The translations under genes and the position numbers were made by a program. A stretch of 64,000 nt of DNA from Treponema sp. UBA4307 (GTDB lineage: Bacteria; Spirochaetota; Spirochaetia; Treponematales; Treponemataceae): NCBI GenBank assembly GCA_002394685.1, contig DGUP01000055.1, positions 1 through 64,000 of the forward strand. The letters run 5' to 3'. Below the pieces are notes generated by a model. It saw nothing but the letters and a program-made list of their open reading frames with translations. It made no database searches and was not told the origin of the DNA. This document shows, piece after piece, positions 24,247 through 32,447 of the stretch (position 1 is the stretch's first letter; each line of letters begins with the position of its first letter).

Positions 24247-25734
24247 ATGAACTCTATTAAAAAACACTTTTTGACATTTACAGCCCTTGCCCTTACATCA
24301 GCTGCAGCCCTTGCCCTTACAGCATGTAATGCAAACGCAGGTTCCGCAAAAGTAGCTTTTGCTGATTCCACCCCATCAGTATCTATTCCGGAAGACTCCC
24401 TTGAAATTACACAGGCACTTCAGTCTACATTCCGCAGTATTTCTTCACAGGTTCTCCCTGCAGTTGTAGAAGTTGATGTTACAGAAACAACAGAAGTTAA
24501 GACATACAATCCTTTCGGTGACATCCCATGGTTAAAGGAATGGGGATTCGATTTTGGAGACCAGGGAAGCACCCAGCAGAGAGAACAGTCATCCCTTGGA
24601 TCAGGTTTTATTGTCCGCCACAAGGGAAACAAATACTACGTTGTTACAAACAATCATGTAGCAGGCAATGCGTCAAAAATTACCATAAAGCTTAATGATG
24701 AAAGAGAATTTCCAGGTACTCTTGTAGGTGCCGATGCACGCATGGATATTGCCCTTGTATCTTTTGAATCAGATGACGATTCTATTGCAATTGCCACATT
24801 AGGTGACTCAGAATCAGTTCAGACTGGTGACCTTTGTCTGGCACTGGGAAGCCCGATGGGATACTTTGCTTCAGTTACACAGGGAATTATCAGTGCAACA
24901 GGCCGCTCAGGTTCAGACATTGGTTCTATTTCAGATTTTATCCAGACTGATGCAGCAATTAACCAGGGTAACTCAGGTGGTCCTCTTGTAAACATTTATG
25001 GTGAAGTTATTGGAATTAATACATGGATTGTTTCACAGTCAGGTGGAAGCCAGGGATTAGGTTTCTCTATCCCAATCAACAACGTAAAAAATGCAATTGA
25101 TCAGTTTATTGATAACGGTAAAATTGCCTACGGATGGCTGGGAGTTCAGCTTGTTGATGTTTCAGCAGAATACAAAGATGAACTTGGTGTAGGTAAAGAA
25201 ACCGGTGCATTCGCAAGTGAAGTTTTCCTTGGCAGCCCTGCAATGAAGGGTGGACTTCAGGCTGGAGACTATATTGTTGCCCTTAACGGCCACAAAATTA
25301 AGACAACAGATCAGCTGGTACGTGAAGTTGGACAGCTTAAGGCAGGAGAAAGCGCAGAATTTACAGTAATGCGTGGTAAAAACAAAGTTGATCTTACCGT
25401 CAAAATCGAAGAAAGAAATGATTCTGTTACAAATGATTCAAGCAAGCTTATGCCAGGCTTTATTGCTTCACCACTTACAGAAGATTTGAGAAAGCAGCTG
25501 GAACTGGACAAGAAGGTTAAGGGAGTTGTAGTTTCAAACATTACTGCAAAAACCCCTGCTGCAGCCCTGAGACTTCAGAACGGCGATGTAATTACAGCAG
25601 TTAACGGTAAAGCAGTATCTAATGTAGAAGAATTCTATGCTGCACTTGATATTGCATCTAACTCAGAACTCTGGTTTGACATTTATTCAGATGGTCATAT
25701 TCTTACAACTGCAAAGTATAAAATTGAAAAATAA
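24247..25734 (+). CDS. htrA: HtrA/DegP-family serine protease with two PDZ domains
   Basis: A 495-residue envelope protease-chaperone. The signal peptide ends in a probable lipobox (LTAC), so it may be lipid-anchored. The catalytic triad is His in 'VTNNHVAGN', Asp in 'ARMDIALVS' and Ser in 'NQGNSGGPLV'. The first PDZ domain begins near 'YGWLGVQLVDVS' and the second near 'GFIASPLTEDLRKQL'. I chose ATG 24247 because GGAGG lies just upstream and the signal peptide then begins properly (MNSIKKHFL); the frame is open further upstream to 24169. A strong terminator follows. Confidence 0.94.
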   Translation: MNSIKKHFLTFTALALTSAAALALTACNANAGSAKVAFADSTPSVSIPEDSLEITQALQSTFRSISSQVLPAVVEVDVTETTEVKTYNPFGDIPWLKEWGFDFGDQGSTQQREQSSLGSGFIVRHKGNKYYVVTNNHVAGNASKITIKLNDEREFPGTLVGADARMDIALVSFESDDDSIAIATLGDSESVQTGDLCLALGSPMGYFASVTQGIISATGRSGSDIGSISDFIQTDAAINQGNSGGPLVNIYGEVIGINTWIVSQSGGSQGLGFSIPINNVKNAIDQFIDNGKIAYGWLGVQLVDVSAEYKDELGVGKETGAFASEVFLGSPAMKGGLQAGDYIVALNGHKIKTTDQLVREVGQLKAGESAEFTVMRGKNKVDLTVKIEERNDSVTNDSSKLMPGFIASPLTEDLRKQLELDKKVKGVVVSNITAKTPAAALRLQNGDVITAVNGKAVSNVEEFYAALDIASNSELWFDIYSDGHILTTAKYKIEK

Positions 25735-25752
25735 TTTTATCTGCAGATAATG

Positions 25753-25818
25753 AAAGGCACTTCATTTTATATTTCCATTAAGTATGGGAATATTGGTAAT
25801 GAAGTGCCTTTTTTTTAT
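25753..25818 (+). terminator. intrinsic terminator after htrA
   Basis: A 14-bp stem, AAAGGCACTTCATT (25753..25766) with AATGAAGTGCCTTT (25798..25811), has a further inner hairpin (TTCC/GGAA) and then a T-run. Confidence 0.9.
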
Positions 25819-25838
25819 GGAAAAAAGCGACTGTAGAC

Positions 25839-26822
25839 TTAAAGGATTTTATAATCCGGAGAATCTTCACCTTCAAAAACTTTCACCTGACAACTTTCCA
25901 TAGGACAGTTTTCTACAAAGGAAACAATATCAAAAGAATATGGAGAAAGCAGATCATCAGGATTATATGAAGTTTCTATTACAGATTCCTGACCTTCTTC
26001 CGCTACAAGAGAAAAAGCTCCATTAAGACGAACCAGGTCAGCAACTGCAGGAAACACATTTTCCTTATGTTTTTCTTCAAATTTTTCCTGTAAAAAAAGA
26101 AGCTGCATTTTTTGTATTTCAAGGAAAGGCCTGTCTTCAGGAACAAAACCGCTTTCAAGGGAACAGGAATTACACTGCTGCCATTCTTCAAAATCCGCAA
26201 AGAAAGTTGAAGGACTGATTTTAAGGGCTTTTAGCACTATGTTCATCCAGGGTACAGCTCTTCCTGCTGTATAAAAAGTACGGCAGGCAAAGGCAATTCC
26301 GTGAGAAAAGTCCAGGTCTTTAGAAGAATAGATTCCTGTAGACGGCGGATCCCGGTCTTCCTTAAACTGAACGAAATCAATGTGATTAGGATAAAGGCTT
26401 ACTGCAAAATCCAGCCGGTCCCTAAATGCTTTGAAGGTATCACCCTTTTGTTTTCCCCACTGGGCATCAAAACCAAAAACGATTCCTTCATCATTAAGCA
26501 TTTTTGCTTTTGAAGAATAAAGCTTCTTATCAAAAAGCAGGGTGCCGTTTTTTTCATTTCCGATTAAGGGAATATCTATTGAAGTATACAGTTCTGAACA
26601 TAATTTTATAATATCTTTATCAATCAAAGATACTTCAATTGGAAAAGAAAGAAAGAGCTGAGGATTATATTTTTTTACAGCCTGAAGCACTTTTAAAATC
26701 AAGGGCTTGCTGGATGCAAAGGATCTGTCGTGAATGGTTAATTCATTAATCCCCTGATCATTCAAATGAGGAATTTGAGAAAGTATGTTTTCAGTTGTAA
26801 ATTCAAATTCTTTATCTGTCAT
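25839..26822 (-). CDS. radical-SAM-like TIM-barrel protein lacking the cluster motif
   Basis: A 327-residue soluble protein. Strand/helix phrasing such as 'GINELTIHDRSFASSKPLILKVLQAVKKYNP' and 'LFLSFPIEVSLIDKDIIKLC' resembles the barrel of cobalamin-dependent or DUF4080-like radical SAM proteins. The CxxxCxxC iron-sulfur motif is absent, so it is probably not catalytic in that way. A C-terminal Cys pair (CNSC) and CPMESC could bind metal. It follows galT by 33 bp with a GGAAAAG Shine-Dalgarno. Family assignment is by impression only. Confidence 0.55.
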   Translation of the reverse strand: MTDKEFEFTTENILSQIPHLNDQGINELTIHDRSFASSKPLILKVLQAVKKYNPQLFLSFPIEVSLIDKDIIKLCSELYTSIDIPLIGNEKNGTLLFDKKLYSSKAKMLNDEGIVFGFDAQWGKQKGDTFKAFRDRLDFAVSLYPNHIDFVQFKEDRDPPSTGIYSSKDLDFSHGIAFACRTFYTAGRAVPWMNIVLKALKISPSTFFADFEEWQQCNSCSLESGFVPEDRPFLEIQKMQLLFLQEKFEEKHKENVFPAVADLVRLNGAFSLVAEEGQESVIETSYNPDDLLSPYSFDIVSFVENCPMESCQVKVFEGEDSPDYKIL

Positions 26823-26855
26823 TTCTTTTCCATATTTCCATTACATTAAGCTGTT

Positions 26856-28373
26856 TTAACCTTTGATTGAATCAATAAAGCGGTTAAAGGCAGCTTTTCC
26901 TTCAGGAGTGCGCTTGTATACACCGGCATCTTCAAGAACTTTTGCAAAAACAATTCCCACTTCATCCTGAAGAATTTTTTCAATATTTGAAGAATTAACT
27001 TCCGGATACTTTGGAAGGAATTCCTTTACCCAGTCTGCATGCTTTGAAAGTTCAGCATCTGAAGCCAGATCCTTTTTGTTTACAATTGCATCAGCGAGGG
27101 CTGCAAGTTCCTTTTTAAGACGGGACGGGAGAACTGCAAGTCCCATAACTTCAATAAGACCAATATTTTCTTTCTTGATATGATGAAGTTCTGCGTGAGG
27201 ATGGAAAACTCCAAGAGGATTTTCTTCAGTTGTAATATTATTACGAAGAACAAGATCCATTTCGTAAAGGTCTCCCCTCTTTCTTGCAATCGGGGTAATT
27301 GTGTTATGAGGATTTCCATCTGTTTCTGCAAAGATAAATGCTTCCTTATCAGAATAACCTCTCCATGCATCCAGGATTCTGGCTGAAAGGTCAATAATCT
27401 TTTCAGGAGATTTTGAATCAAGGCGGATAACGCTCATAGGCCATTTGACAATTGCACAATCAACATCTTCAAATCCCTTAACTGTAAAGGTTGAATCAGC
27501 AGGGGCACGAGCCATGGCAAATTCGTAATTTCCTCCCTGGAAGTGATTATGAGTAAGGATGGAACCGCCTACAATAGGTAAATCTGCATTGCTTCCAACA
27601 GTGTAGTGAGGGAAAAGTTTAATGAAATCCAGCAGGTAAACGAAAGTGTCACGGCTGATTTTCATTGGCGTATGTTCATATGAAAAAACAATACAGTGTT
27701 CGTTGTAATATACATATGGAGAATACTGAAGACCGAATGTCTTTCCGCCTAAAGTGATAGGAATGATGCGGTGGGTCTGACGGGCAGCATGATTTAATCT
27801 TCCTGCATAACCAACATTTTCCTTACAAAGCAGGCAGGCAGGATATCCACCTTTTTTTGCTTTAAGGGCAGCGGCAATAGCTTTTGGATCCTTCTCAGGT
27901 TTTGAAAGATTTATTGTAATATCAATGTCACCATATTCAGTTTTTGTCTGCCACTTTAAATCCTTACAAACTCTATAGCGGCGGATATAATCTGTATCCT
28001 GTGAAAATTTATAATACCAGTCAGTAGCTTCCTTTGGATTTTTTTCATACAGGCTGTTAAATTTGCTGATTACGACAGATGGAGGTGGAACGAGGCAACC
28101 CATAATTTTTGTATCAAAGAGATCCCGGTAGGCAATGCCTTCATCTTCGAAGATTTTATTTTGACCGGCCCAGTCCATCAGTTCCCTTAGAATTGTTTCA
28201 AGATCAGTAACTTCTACTGGAGGAAGGGCTGAAGCTTCTTCATCATTTTCAAATCCTTCAAGCTGAAACAGTTCAAGAAGGCGGTTTTTTGTGTAAATTA
28301 CATCTTCCTTATCAATAAGACCTGTGGTCAAGGCATAAGATGTAAGTCTGTTAATATTTTCATAGATTTTCAT
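26856..28373 (-). CDS. galT: UDP-glucose-hexose-1-phosphate uridylyltransferase
   Basis: GalT of the Leloir pathway transfers UMP between UDP-glucose and galactose-1-phosphate. The 505-residue length and the active-site variant 'SILTHNHFQGG' are typical of the larger Firmicute-type GalT, not the short enterobacterial type. It pairs metabolically with the GH36 alpha-galactosidase at 41.2 kb. I chose ATG 28373: the longer frame would start inside the -35 box of a consensus promoter. That promoter ends 10 nt before the ATG and there is no Shine-Dalgarno, so the leader is very short. No galK or galE is present in the window. Confidence 0.92.
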   Translation of the reverse strand: MKIYENINRLTSYALTTGLIDKEDVIYTKNRLLELFQLEGFENDEEASALPPVEVTDLETILRELMDWAGQNKIFEDEGIAYRDLFDTKIMGCLVPPPSVVISKFNSLYEKNPKEATDWYYKFSQDTDYIRRYRVCKDLKWQTKTEYGDIDITINLSKPEKDPKAIAAALKAKKGGYPACLLCKENVGYAGRLNHAARQTHRIIPITLGGKTFGLQYSPYVYYNEHCIVFSYEHTPMKISRDTFVYLLDFIKLFPHYTVGSNADLPIVGGSILTHNHFQGGNYEFAMARAPADSTFTVKGFEDVDCAIVKWPMSVIRLDSKSPEKIIDLSARILDAWRGYSDKEAFIFAETDGNPHNTITPIARKRGDLYEMDLVLRNNITTEENPLGVFHPHAELHHIKKENIGLIEVMGLAVLPSRLKKELAALADAIVNKKDLASDAELSKHADWVKEFLPKYPEVNSSNIEKILQDEVGIVFAKVLEDAGVYKRTPEGKAAFNRFIDSIKG

Positions 28374-28383
28374 GGTAGAGATT

Positions 28384-28412
28384 ATTTTAAAAGTATGACC
28401 TCTAACTGTCAA
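28384..28412 (-). promoter_or_regulatory. galT promoter, near-leaderless
   Basis: TTGACA (28407..28412), 17 bp, TAAAAT (28384..28389) on the minus strand. The start of transcription should be about 3 nt before the ATG. Confidence 0.8.
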
Positions 28413-28454
28413 TCACTGCCTTAAAAATAACAGCATTCCCTCTTCCGAATTATA

Positions 28455-28483
28455 TTGTCAACAGATTTTGATAATGTTATCAT
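28455..28483 (+). promoter_or_regulatory. promoter of the small secreted protein gene, with palindrome over the -10
   Basis: TTGTCA (28455..28460), 17 bp, TATCAT (28478..28483). The palindrome TGATAA-TG-TTATCA (28469..28482) covers the -10 region and could be an operator. A GC-richer leader follows with complementary ACGTG/CACGT-type segments (about 28510..28540). Confidence 0.6.
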
Positions 28484-28556
28484 AAGAATACACATATTTA
28501 ATAATAGGAGACGTGCCTCCTGCACGACTGCTAACACGTAGTTATAAGGAGAACAA

Positions 28557-29003
28557 ATGAAAAAAAGATTATTTTTACTGGGACTTATTTTTTTGTTCTG
28601 CTCTGCATTTTTTTATGCAGAAGGAAAATGGTTAACCATTGCAACAAATGTAAAAACAAGCACCATAGTTTATCTGGATTCCATTAATACTACTTATTCA
28701 GAAGAAGAAGCTATGGTTATTCTTATGGCTGCAAGCGGCGGATTTCCATATAATCAGTCAGATGCAACCTTTGATGTAAAAATCTACAATAATAAAACTG
28801 AACTTCTTACATCAGATGATTTTAAGGACCAGTATATTTACGGCAGTGCAACAATGGCTGTTGTTAATCTTCACTACGGAATTGTTTATGTAAATTATTC
28901 CAGATATGACGATGAAGAAGGAAATTTTGTAGGCTGGGATGCAATGGAATTTGTGGTCCTTGATGATGGCAGAGTTATATGGGCAAAAATATTAAAAATA
29001 TAA
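28557..29003 (+). CDS. small secreted protein of unknown function, 148 aa
   Basis: A signal peptide of about 20 residues (MKKRLFLLGLIFLFCSAFFYAEG) is followed by a beta-rich domain with many Tyr/Asp/Asn and a terminal 'DDGRVIWAKILKI'. An AAGGAG Shine-Dalgarno lies 7 nt before the ATG. It lies upstream of a surface nuclease gene (51 bp), with no terminator seen between. I do not recognise a family. Confidence 0.7.
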   Translation: MKKRLFLLGLIFLFCSAFFYAEGKWLTIATNVKTSTIVYLDSINTTYSEEEAMVILMAASGGFPYNQSDATFDVKIYNNKTELLTSDDFKDQYIYGSATMAVVNLHYGIVYVNYSRYDDEEGNFVGWDAMEFVVLDDGRVIWAKILKI

Positions 29004-29053
29004 AATCAGTTTGATTTTATTTAATAACTCCCGCTGCATATCCAGTTCTCAAA

Positions 29054-29923
29054 ATGATGAACAATATTTTGAATGGAAGAAATTTTTTTCTTATTGCAAA
29101 AAGTACAATCTTTTCAATATTAATTGTTTTTTCCCTGGCAGGCTGTACAACCTTTGGAAAAACTCAGGGACTGGATAATAACGGGGAAATTTTTGAAAAA
29201 CGTTTACTGGAAATTCCCCTTTGCCCTGGAACAGAAAAAGCTTTTGCAGAAGATCATGAAGTTCACACCTACAGTGGATTTCAACTCTGCTACAGAGAAA
29301 GCTATGAACAAGCTGAATGGGTAAGTTACACAATTACCAGGGAAGAACTAATTAAAGTGACCGGCCGTCTTAATAATTTCAGGCCTGACACGCAGATCAG
29401 TACAGGTTCAGCAGAATTAAGCGATTATAAAAATTCAGGTTATGACAGAGGGCATCTGGCACCTTCTGGAGATATGACCTGGAGTTTTGAAAGTGCATCT
29501 GACTCTTTTTTATTAAGCAATATGAGTCCTCAAACTCCTGCATTTAACCGGGGCATGTGGAAAAAACTTGAGGAAGAAGTAAGAAAATGGGCTGATAATT
29601 TCGGCTATGTTGTTGTAATAACAGGTCCTCTGCTGGAAAAAAATGCCGGGGAATATGAATGCATCGGTGAAAACAAGGTTGCTGTTCCACAATATTATTA
29701 TAAAGTTCTTTTAACAGAAATCACAGATGAAGAAGGAAACAGTTTTTATACAGCAGCAGCTTTTATCATGCCGAATGAGGATATTAAAGGAAGTATCTGG
29801 GATTATGCAGTTTCAGTTGATGAAGTTGAAAAAAGAAGCGGGTTAAATTTCTTTTATATTTTAAATGATTCAATTGAAGATGAAATAGAGAGCTGCATGG
29901 ATTTTTCTATCTGGAAAGAATGA
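29054..29923 (+). CDS. DNA/RNA non-specific endonuclease lipoprotein (NUC1 family)
   Basis: A 289-residue secreted nuclease with a probable lipobox (SLAGC, Cys about residue 31). The catalytic motif DRGH is within 'GYDRGHLAPSGDMTWSF', followed by 'LLSNMSPQTPAFNRGMWKKLEEEVRKWA', which supplies the conserved Asn and Glu. It would degrade extracellular DNA/RNA at the cell surface or in the periplasm for nucleotide scavenging. The start has no Shine-Dalgarno and the two adjacent ATG codons (29054, 29057) are both possible. A short ATCCT/AGGAT hairpin and T-run follow. Confidence 0.88.
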   Translation: MMNNILNGRNFFLIAKSTIFSILIVFSLAGCTTFGKTQGLDNNGEIFEKRLLEIPLCPGTEKAFAEDHEVHTYSGFQLCYRESYEQAEWVSYTITREELIKVTGRLNNFRPDTQISTGSAELSDYKNSGYDRGHLAPSGDMTWSFESASDSFLLSNMSPQTPAFNRGMWKKLEEEVRKWADNFGYVVVITGPLLEKNAGEYECIGENKVAVPQYYYKVLLTEITDEEGNSFYTAAAFIMPNEDIKGSIWDYAVSVDEVEKRSGLNFFYILNDSIEDEIESCMDFSIWKE

Positions 29924-29948
29924 AAATCCTTTAAGGATAATTTTTTTC

Positions 29949-29977
29949 TTGTATTATGTTTTTTTATAAAATAAAAT
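29949..29977 (+). promoter_or_regulatory. eda promoter
   Basis: TTGTAT (29949..29954), 17 bp, TAAAAT (29972..29977). A CGGAG Shine-Dalgarno precedes the ATG. Confidence 0.6.
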
Positions 29978-30009
29978 TGAAATAAAGAATTGTCTTCGGA
30001 GAATACAAA

Positions 30010-30627
30010 ATGAATGAAGTTTTTGAAAAAATTGAAAATGAAAGAATAATACCTGTAATTAAAATTTCAGATTTAAATAAAGCTGTCCCTCTTATGAAAG
30101 CCCTTGTAGATGGAGGATTGAACATTGCTGAAATAACATTCAGAACTAAAGAAGCGGCTTCTGCAATTAAATGCATAAGGGAGGCCTTTCCCCATGTTCT
30201 GGTAGGAGCAGGAACAGTTATTAATTCCCAGATGGCTTTACAGGCAAAAGAAGCAGGAGCACAATTTCTGGTCAGCCCGGGTTTCAATCCGGCAACAGTC
30301 AGATGGGCAAAAGAAAACAGACTGCCTCTTGTTCCTGGGGTTGCAACTGCTACAGAAATTGAAATGGCACTTATGGAAAATTTTGAAGTGCTTAAATTTT
30401 TTCCAGCAGAAATAATGGGCGGAGTAAAAATGTTAAAAGCATTTAAAGGCCCCTTCCCTGACGTAAAGTTTATTCCTACGGGAGGCATCACTCAAGAAAA
30501 CAAAGCTTCCTATTTAGCAGAAAAAAATGTTCTTGCTGTAGGCGGAACCTGGATGGTTAAAGAAAACTTAATTCAGAAGAGCCGATGGGATGAGATTACT
30601 TACCTTACAAAGGCATCACTTTCTTAG
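30010..30627 (+). CDS. eda: 2-dehydro-3-deoxyphosphogluconate (KDPG/KHG) aldolase
   Basis: A class I aldolase (205 aa) that splits KDPG into pyruvate and glyceraldehyde-3-phosphate. Landmarks are 'IIPVIKISDLNKAVPLMKALVDGGLNIAEITFRT' (in pieces), 'VGAGTVI', 'FLVSPGFNP', the Schiff-base lysine in 'FEVLKFFPAE' and 'FIPTGGI'. No edd or KDG kinase is present, so whether it serves Entner-Doudoroff or uronate breakdown is open. The stop codon overlaps that of the convergent ABC gene. Confidence 0.93.
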   Translation: MNEVFEKIENERIIPVIKISDLNKAVPLMKALVDGGLNIAEITFRTKEAASAIKCIREAFPHVLVGAGTVINSQMALQAKEAGAQFLVSPGFNPATVRWAKENRLPLVPGVATATEIEMALMENFEVLKFFPAEIMGGVKMLKAFKGPFPDVKFIPTGGITQENKASYLAEKNVLAVGGTWMVKENLIQKSRWDEITYLTKASLS

Positions 30628-32447
30628 TTTTCCAGTTTGTTTTTTCTGTACTGCCTGGCTTGTGTAGTAAACATTTTTTGATAGATACCATCTTTTATGT
30701 TTATAAGTTCAGAATGACTACCATATTCTTTAATTGTGTTATCACTGAAAACTGCAATCTGATCACAGAACTTACATGAAGAAAGACGATGTGAAATATA
30801 AATTGCAGTTTTTCCCCTAACCATTTTATTGAAACCTTCATAGATTTCTGCTTCTGCAAATGGATCAAGGGCTGCTGTAGGCTCATCAAGAATTACAATC
30901 GGAGCATCCTTATAGATAACTCTGGCGATTGCAGTTTTCTGTTTCTGACCACCGGAAAGATCAACTCCATCTTTATCAAATTCTTTGTAAAGACAAGTAT
31001 CGTTTTTTGCAGGTAATTTCTGAGCATCATCATATAGACCAACAAGTTTTAAAACACGGTCAATATCTTCATCAGGAGTCTTATTATTAAAGGAAATATT
31101 TTCCCTAAGACTAAAGGCAAAAAGCTTAAAATCCTGAAAAAGAACAGCAATAAGTTTTATGTATTCATCCTTTTGATACTCTTTTATATTAATTCCATCA
31201 ATCAAAATCTCTCCGGCCGTAACATCATAGAGTCTGCACAAAAGTTTTATAAAAGTTGTTTTTCCTGCACCGTTAAGACCAACTACAGCGAGATGCTGTC
31301 CAGAAGGAATTTTTATATTGATATTTTTCAGAATATAGTCCTGGCTCCGTGGATATTTAAAGAAAACATTTCTAAACTCTATTTCATGTCCTTTAACATC
31401 CTTAACTTTTTCAACTCCCGATGGTATAGTTCCAGGATATTCCATATATTTCAGATATTCATTTACATAATTAGACCGCTTGATTATTTCCTGTATGGCC
31501 ATTACTATATTATCACAACATTGACTAAAAGTATTTGATGCGCTGATACCCATAGAAAAATCACCAAGAGTAATTATTTTTCTGATTGCCTGATATCCTA
31601 TATAAATATAAGAAACTCCGTTAGAAAGAGCATTAACAATGTTAATTGAATACTGCTGCTTTTTACTTCCTTCAGCCTGATTTATCCAGGATTTCATCTC
31701 CTTATCAAGATGTTCGTTTGCACTTTTATTGAAAAGTTCTGAACTATTATAAAGTCTTATATCTTTACCAAAGTTAAAATTTGAAATCTCAAAAAACAAA
31801 TAACTGAAAATACGGTTTTCCTTGGAAAGTTGCTGGAAGCTTTGTATTTCAATTTGTCGAATTTTTTTATTAAAGAATGAAATGACAGCAAGTGAAAGAA
31901 CTTCAATCGGAATTATAAGTGGAGAAGTTTTCCAGATAACAGCAATAACACCCGCTAAAACAATCACATTTGTAACTATACTGAAAAACTGATCCAAAAT
32001 TCCGCATACATTTCCACTATACCAATCCATTCCTTCTTTGGCCTTATTCATTTGATCGAGGATTTCAGGATCTTCAGTACATTCAAAATCAAGACTCATT
32101 GTCTGTTCAGTGATTTTAACCTGAAAATATTCGTTGAACCATTCCCGGACACAGGAAGTAATTCTGTCAGTTATAGATTGAAGAAGATTTCCGAGGAGCA
32201 TCAAGCCCAGCAAAACTGCTACATAGAAAATGATTTTCTTTAAGCTTTCTTCAGAAGCCCCACCCCTTCCATTATAAACAAGTAAAAGTTCATCAATAAT
32301 AAATTTTGGAATAATGATGATTTGAATCTTTCTTATTATTTCTACAAGGAGATTTATAAAATAGCAGAAAAATAATTGAGGCTTATTGCGGGCAGTTTCA
32401 GAAAGCATATGTCTGATTACTTTTAAGGAAATCTTTTCTTTATGCAT
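30624..32447 (-). CDS. ABC transporter, fused permease-ATPase (pair 1, subunit B)
   Basis: A half-transporter exporter of 607 aa with six predicted membrane helices (about 20-310) and a C-terminal nucleotide-binding domain: Walker A 'GLNGAGKTT', signature 'LSGGQKQK', Walker B 'IVILDEP' and H-loop 'ISHRLSS'. I chose ATG 32447 because GGGGAAG lies upstream; the frame extends to 32498 with no ribosome-binding site. It overlaps the partner gene's stop by 8 nt, so translation is coupled. The substrate is unknown; short peptides or drugs are typical. The 3' end overlaps eda. Confidence 0.9.
   Translation of the reverse strand: MHKEKISLKVIRHMLSETARNKPQLFFCYFINLLVEIIRKIQIIIIPKFIIDELLLVYNGRGGASEESLKKIIFYVAVLLGLMLLGNLLQSITDRITSCVREWFNEYFQVKITEQTMSLDFECTEDPEILDQMNKAKEGMDWYSGNVCGILDQFFSIVTNVIVLAGVIAVIWKTSPLIIPIEVLSLAVISFFNKKIRQIEIQSFQQLSKENRIFSYLFFEISNFNFGKDIRLYNSSELFNKSANEHLDKEMKSWINQAEGSKKQQYSINIVNALSNGVSYIYIGYQAIRKIITLGDFSMGISASNTFSQCCDNIVMAIQEIIKRSNYVNEYLKYMEYPGTIPSGVEKVKDVKGHEIEFRNVFFKYPRSQDYILKNINIKIPSGQHLAVVGLNGAGKTTFIKLLCRLYDVTAGEILIDGINIKEYQKDEYIKLIAVLFQDFKLFAFSLRENISFNNKTPDEDIDRVLKLVGLYDDAQKLPAKNDTCLYKEFDKDGVDLSGGQKQKTAIARVIYKDAPIVILDEPTAALDPFAEAEIYEGFNKMVRGKTAIYISHRLSSCKFCDQIAVFSDNTIKEYGSHSELINIKDGIYQKMFTTQARQYRKNKLEN

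Noticed and set aside
28373..28412. Upstream start for galT
   Set aside because: The longer frame begins within the -35 box of a consensus promoter, so it could not be transcribed from it.
28469..28482. TGATAA-TG-TTATCA palindrome as another TetR-regulon site
   Set aside because: The half-sites resemble those at 51.7 kb but the spacing is three bases shorter and the ATAACA-N-TGTTAT core is absent; kept only as a local operator candidate.
29964..30491. A 175-residue open frame on the minus strand
   Set aside because: It lies wholly antisense to eda, has a Ser/Pro/Thr-rich composition expected from an antisense frame, and no promoter or Shine-Dalgarno; eda has clear family motifs.
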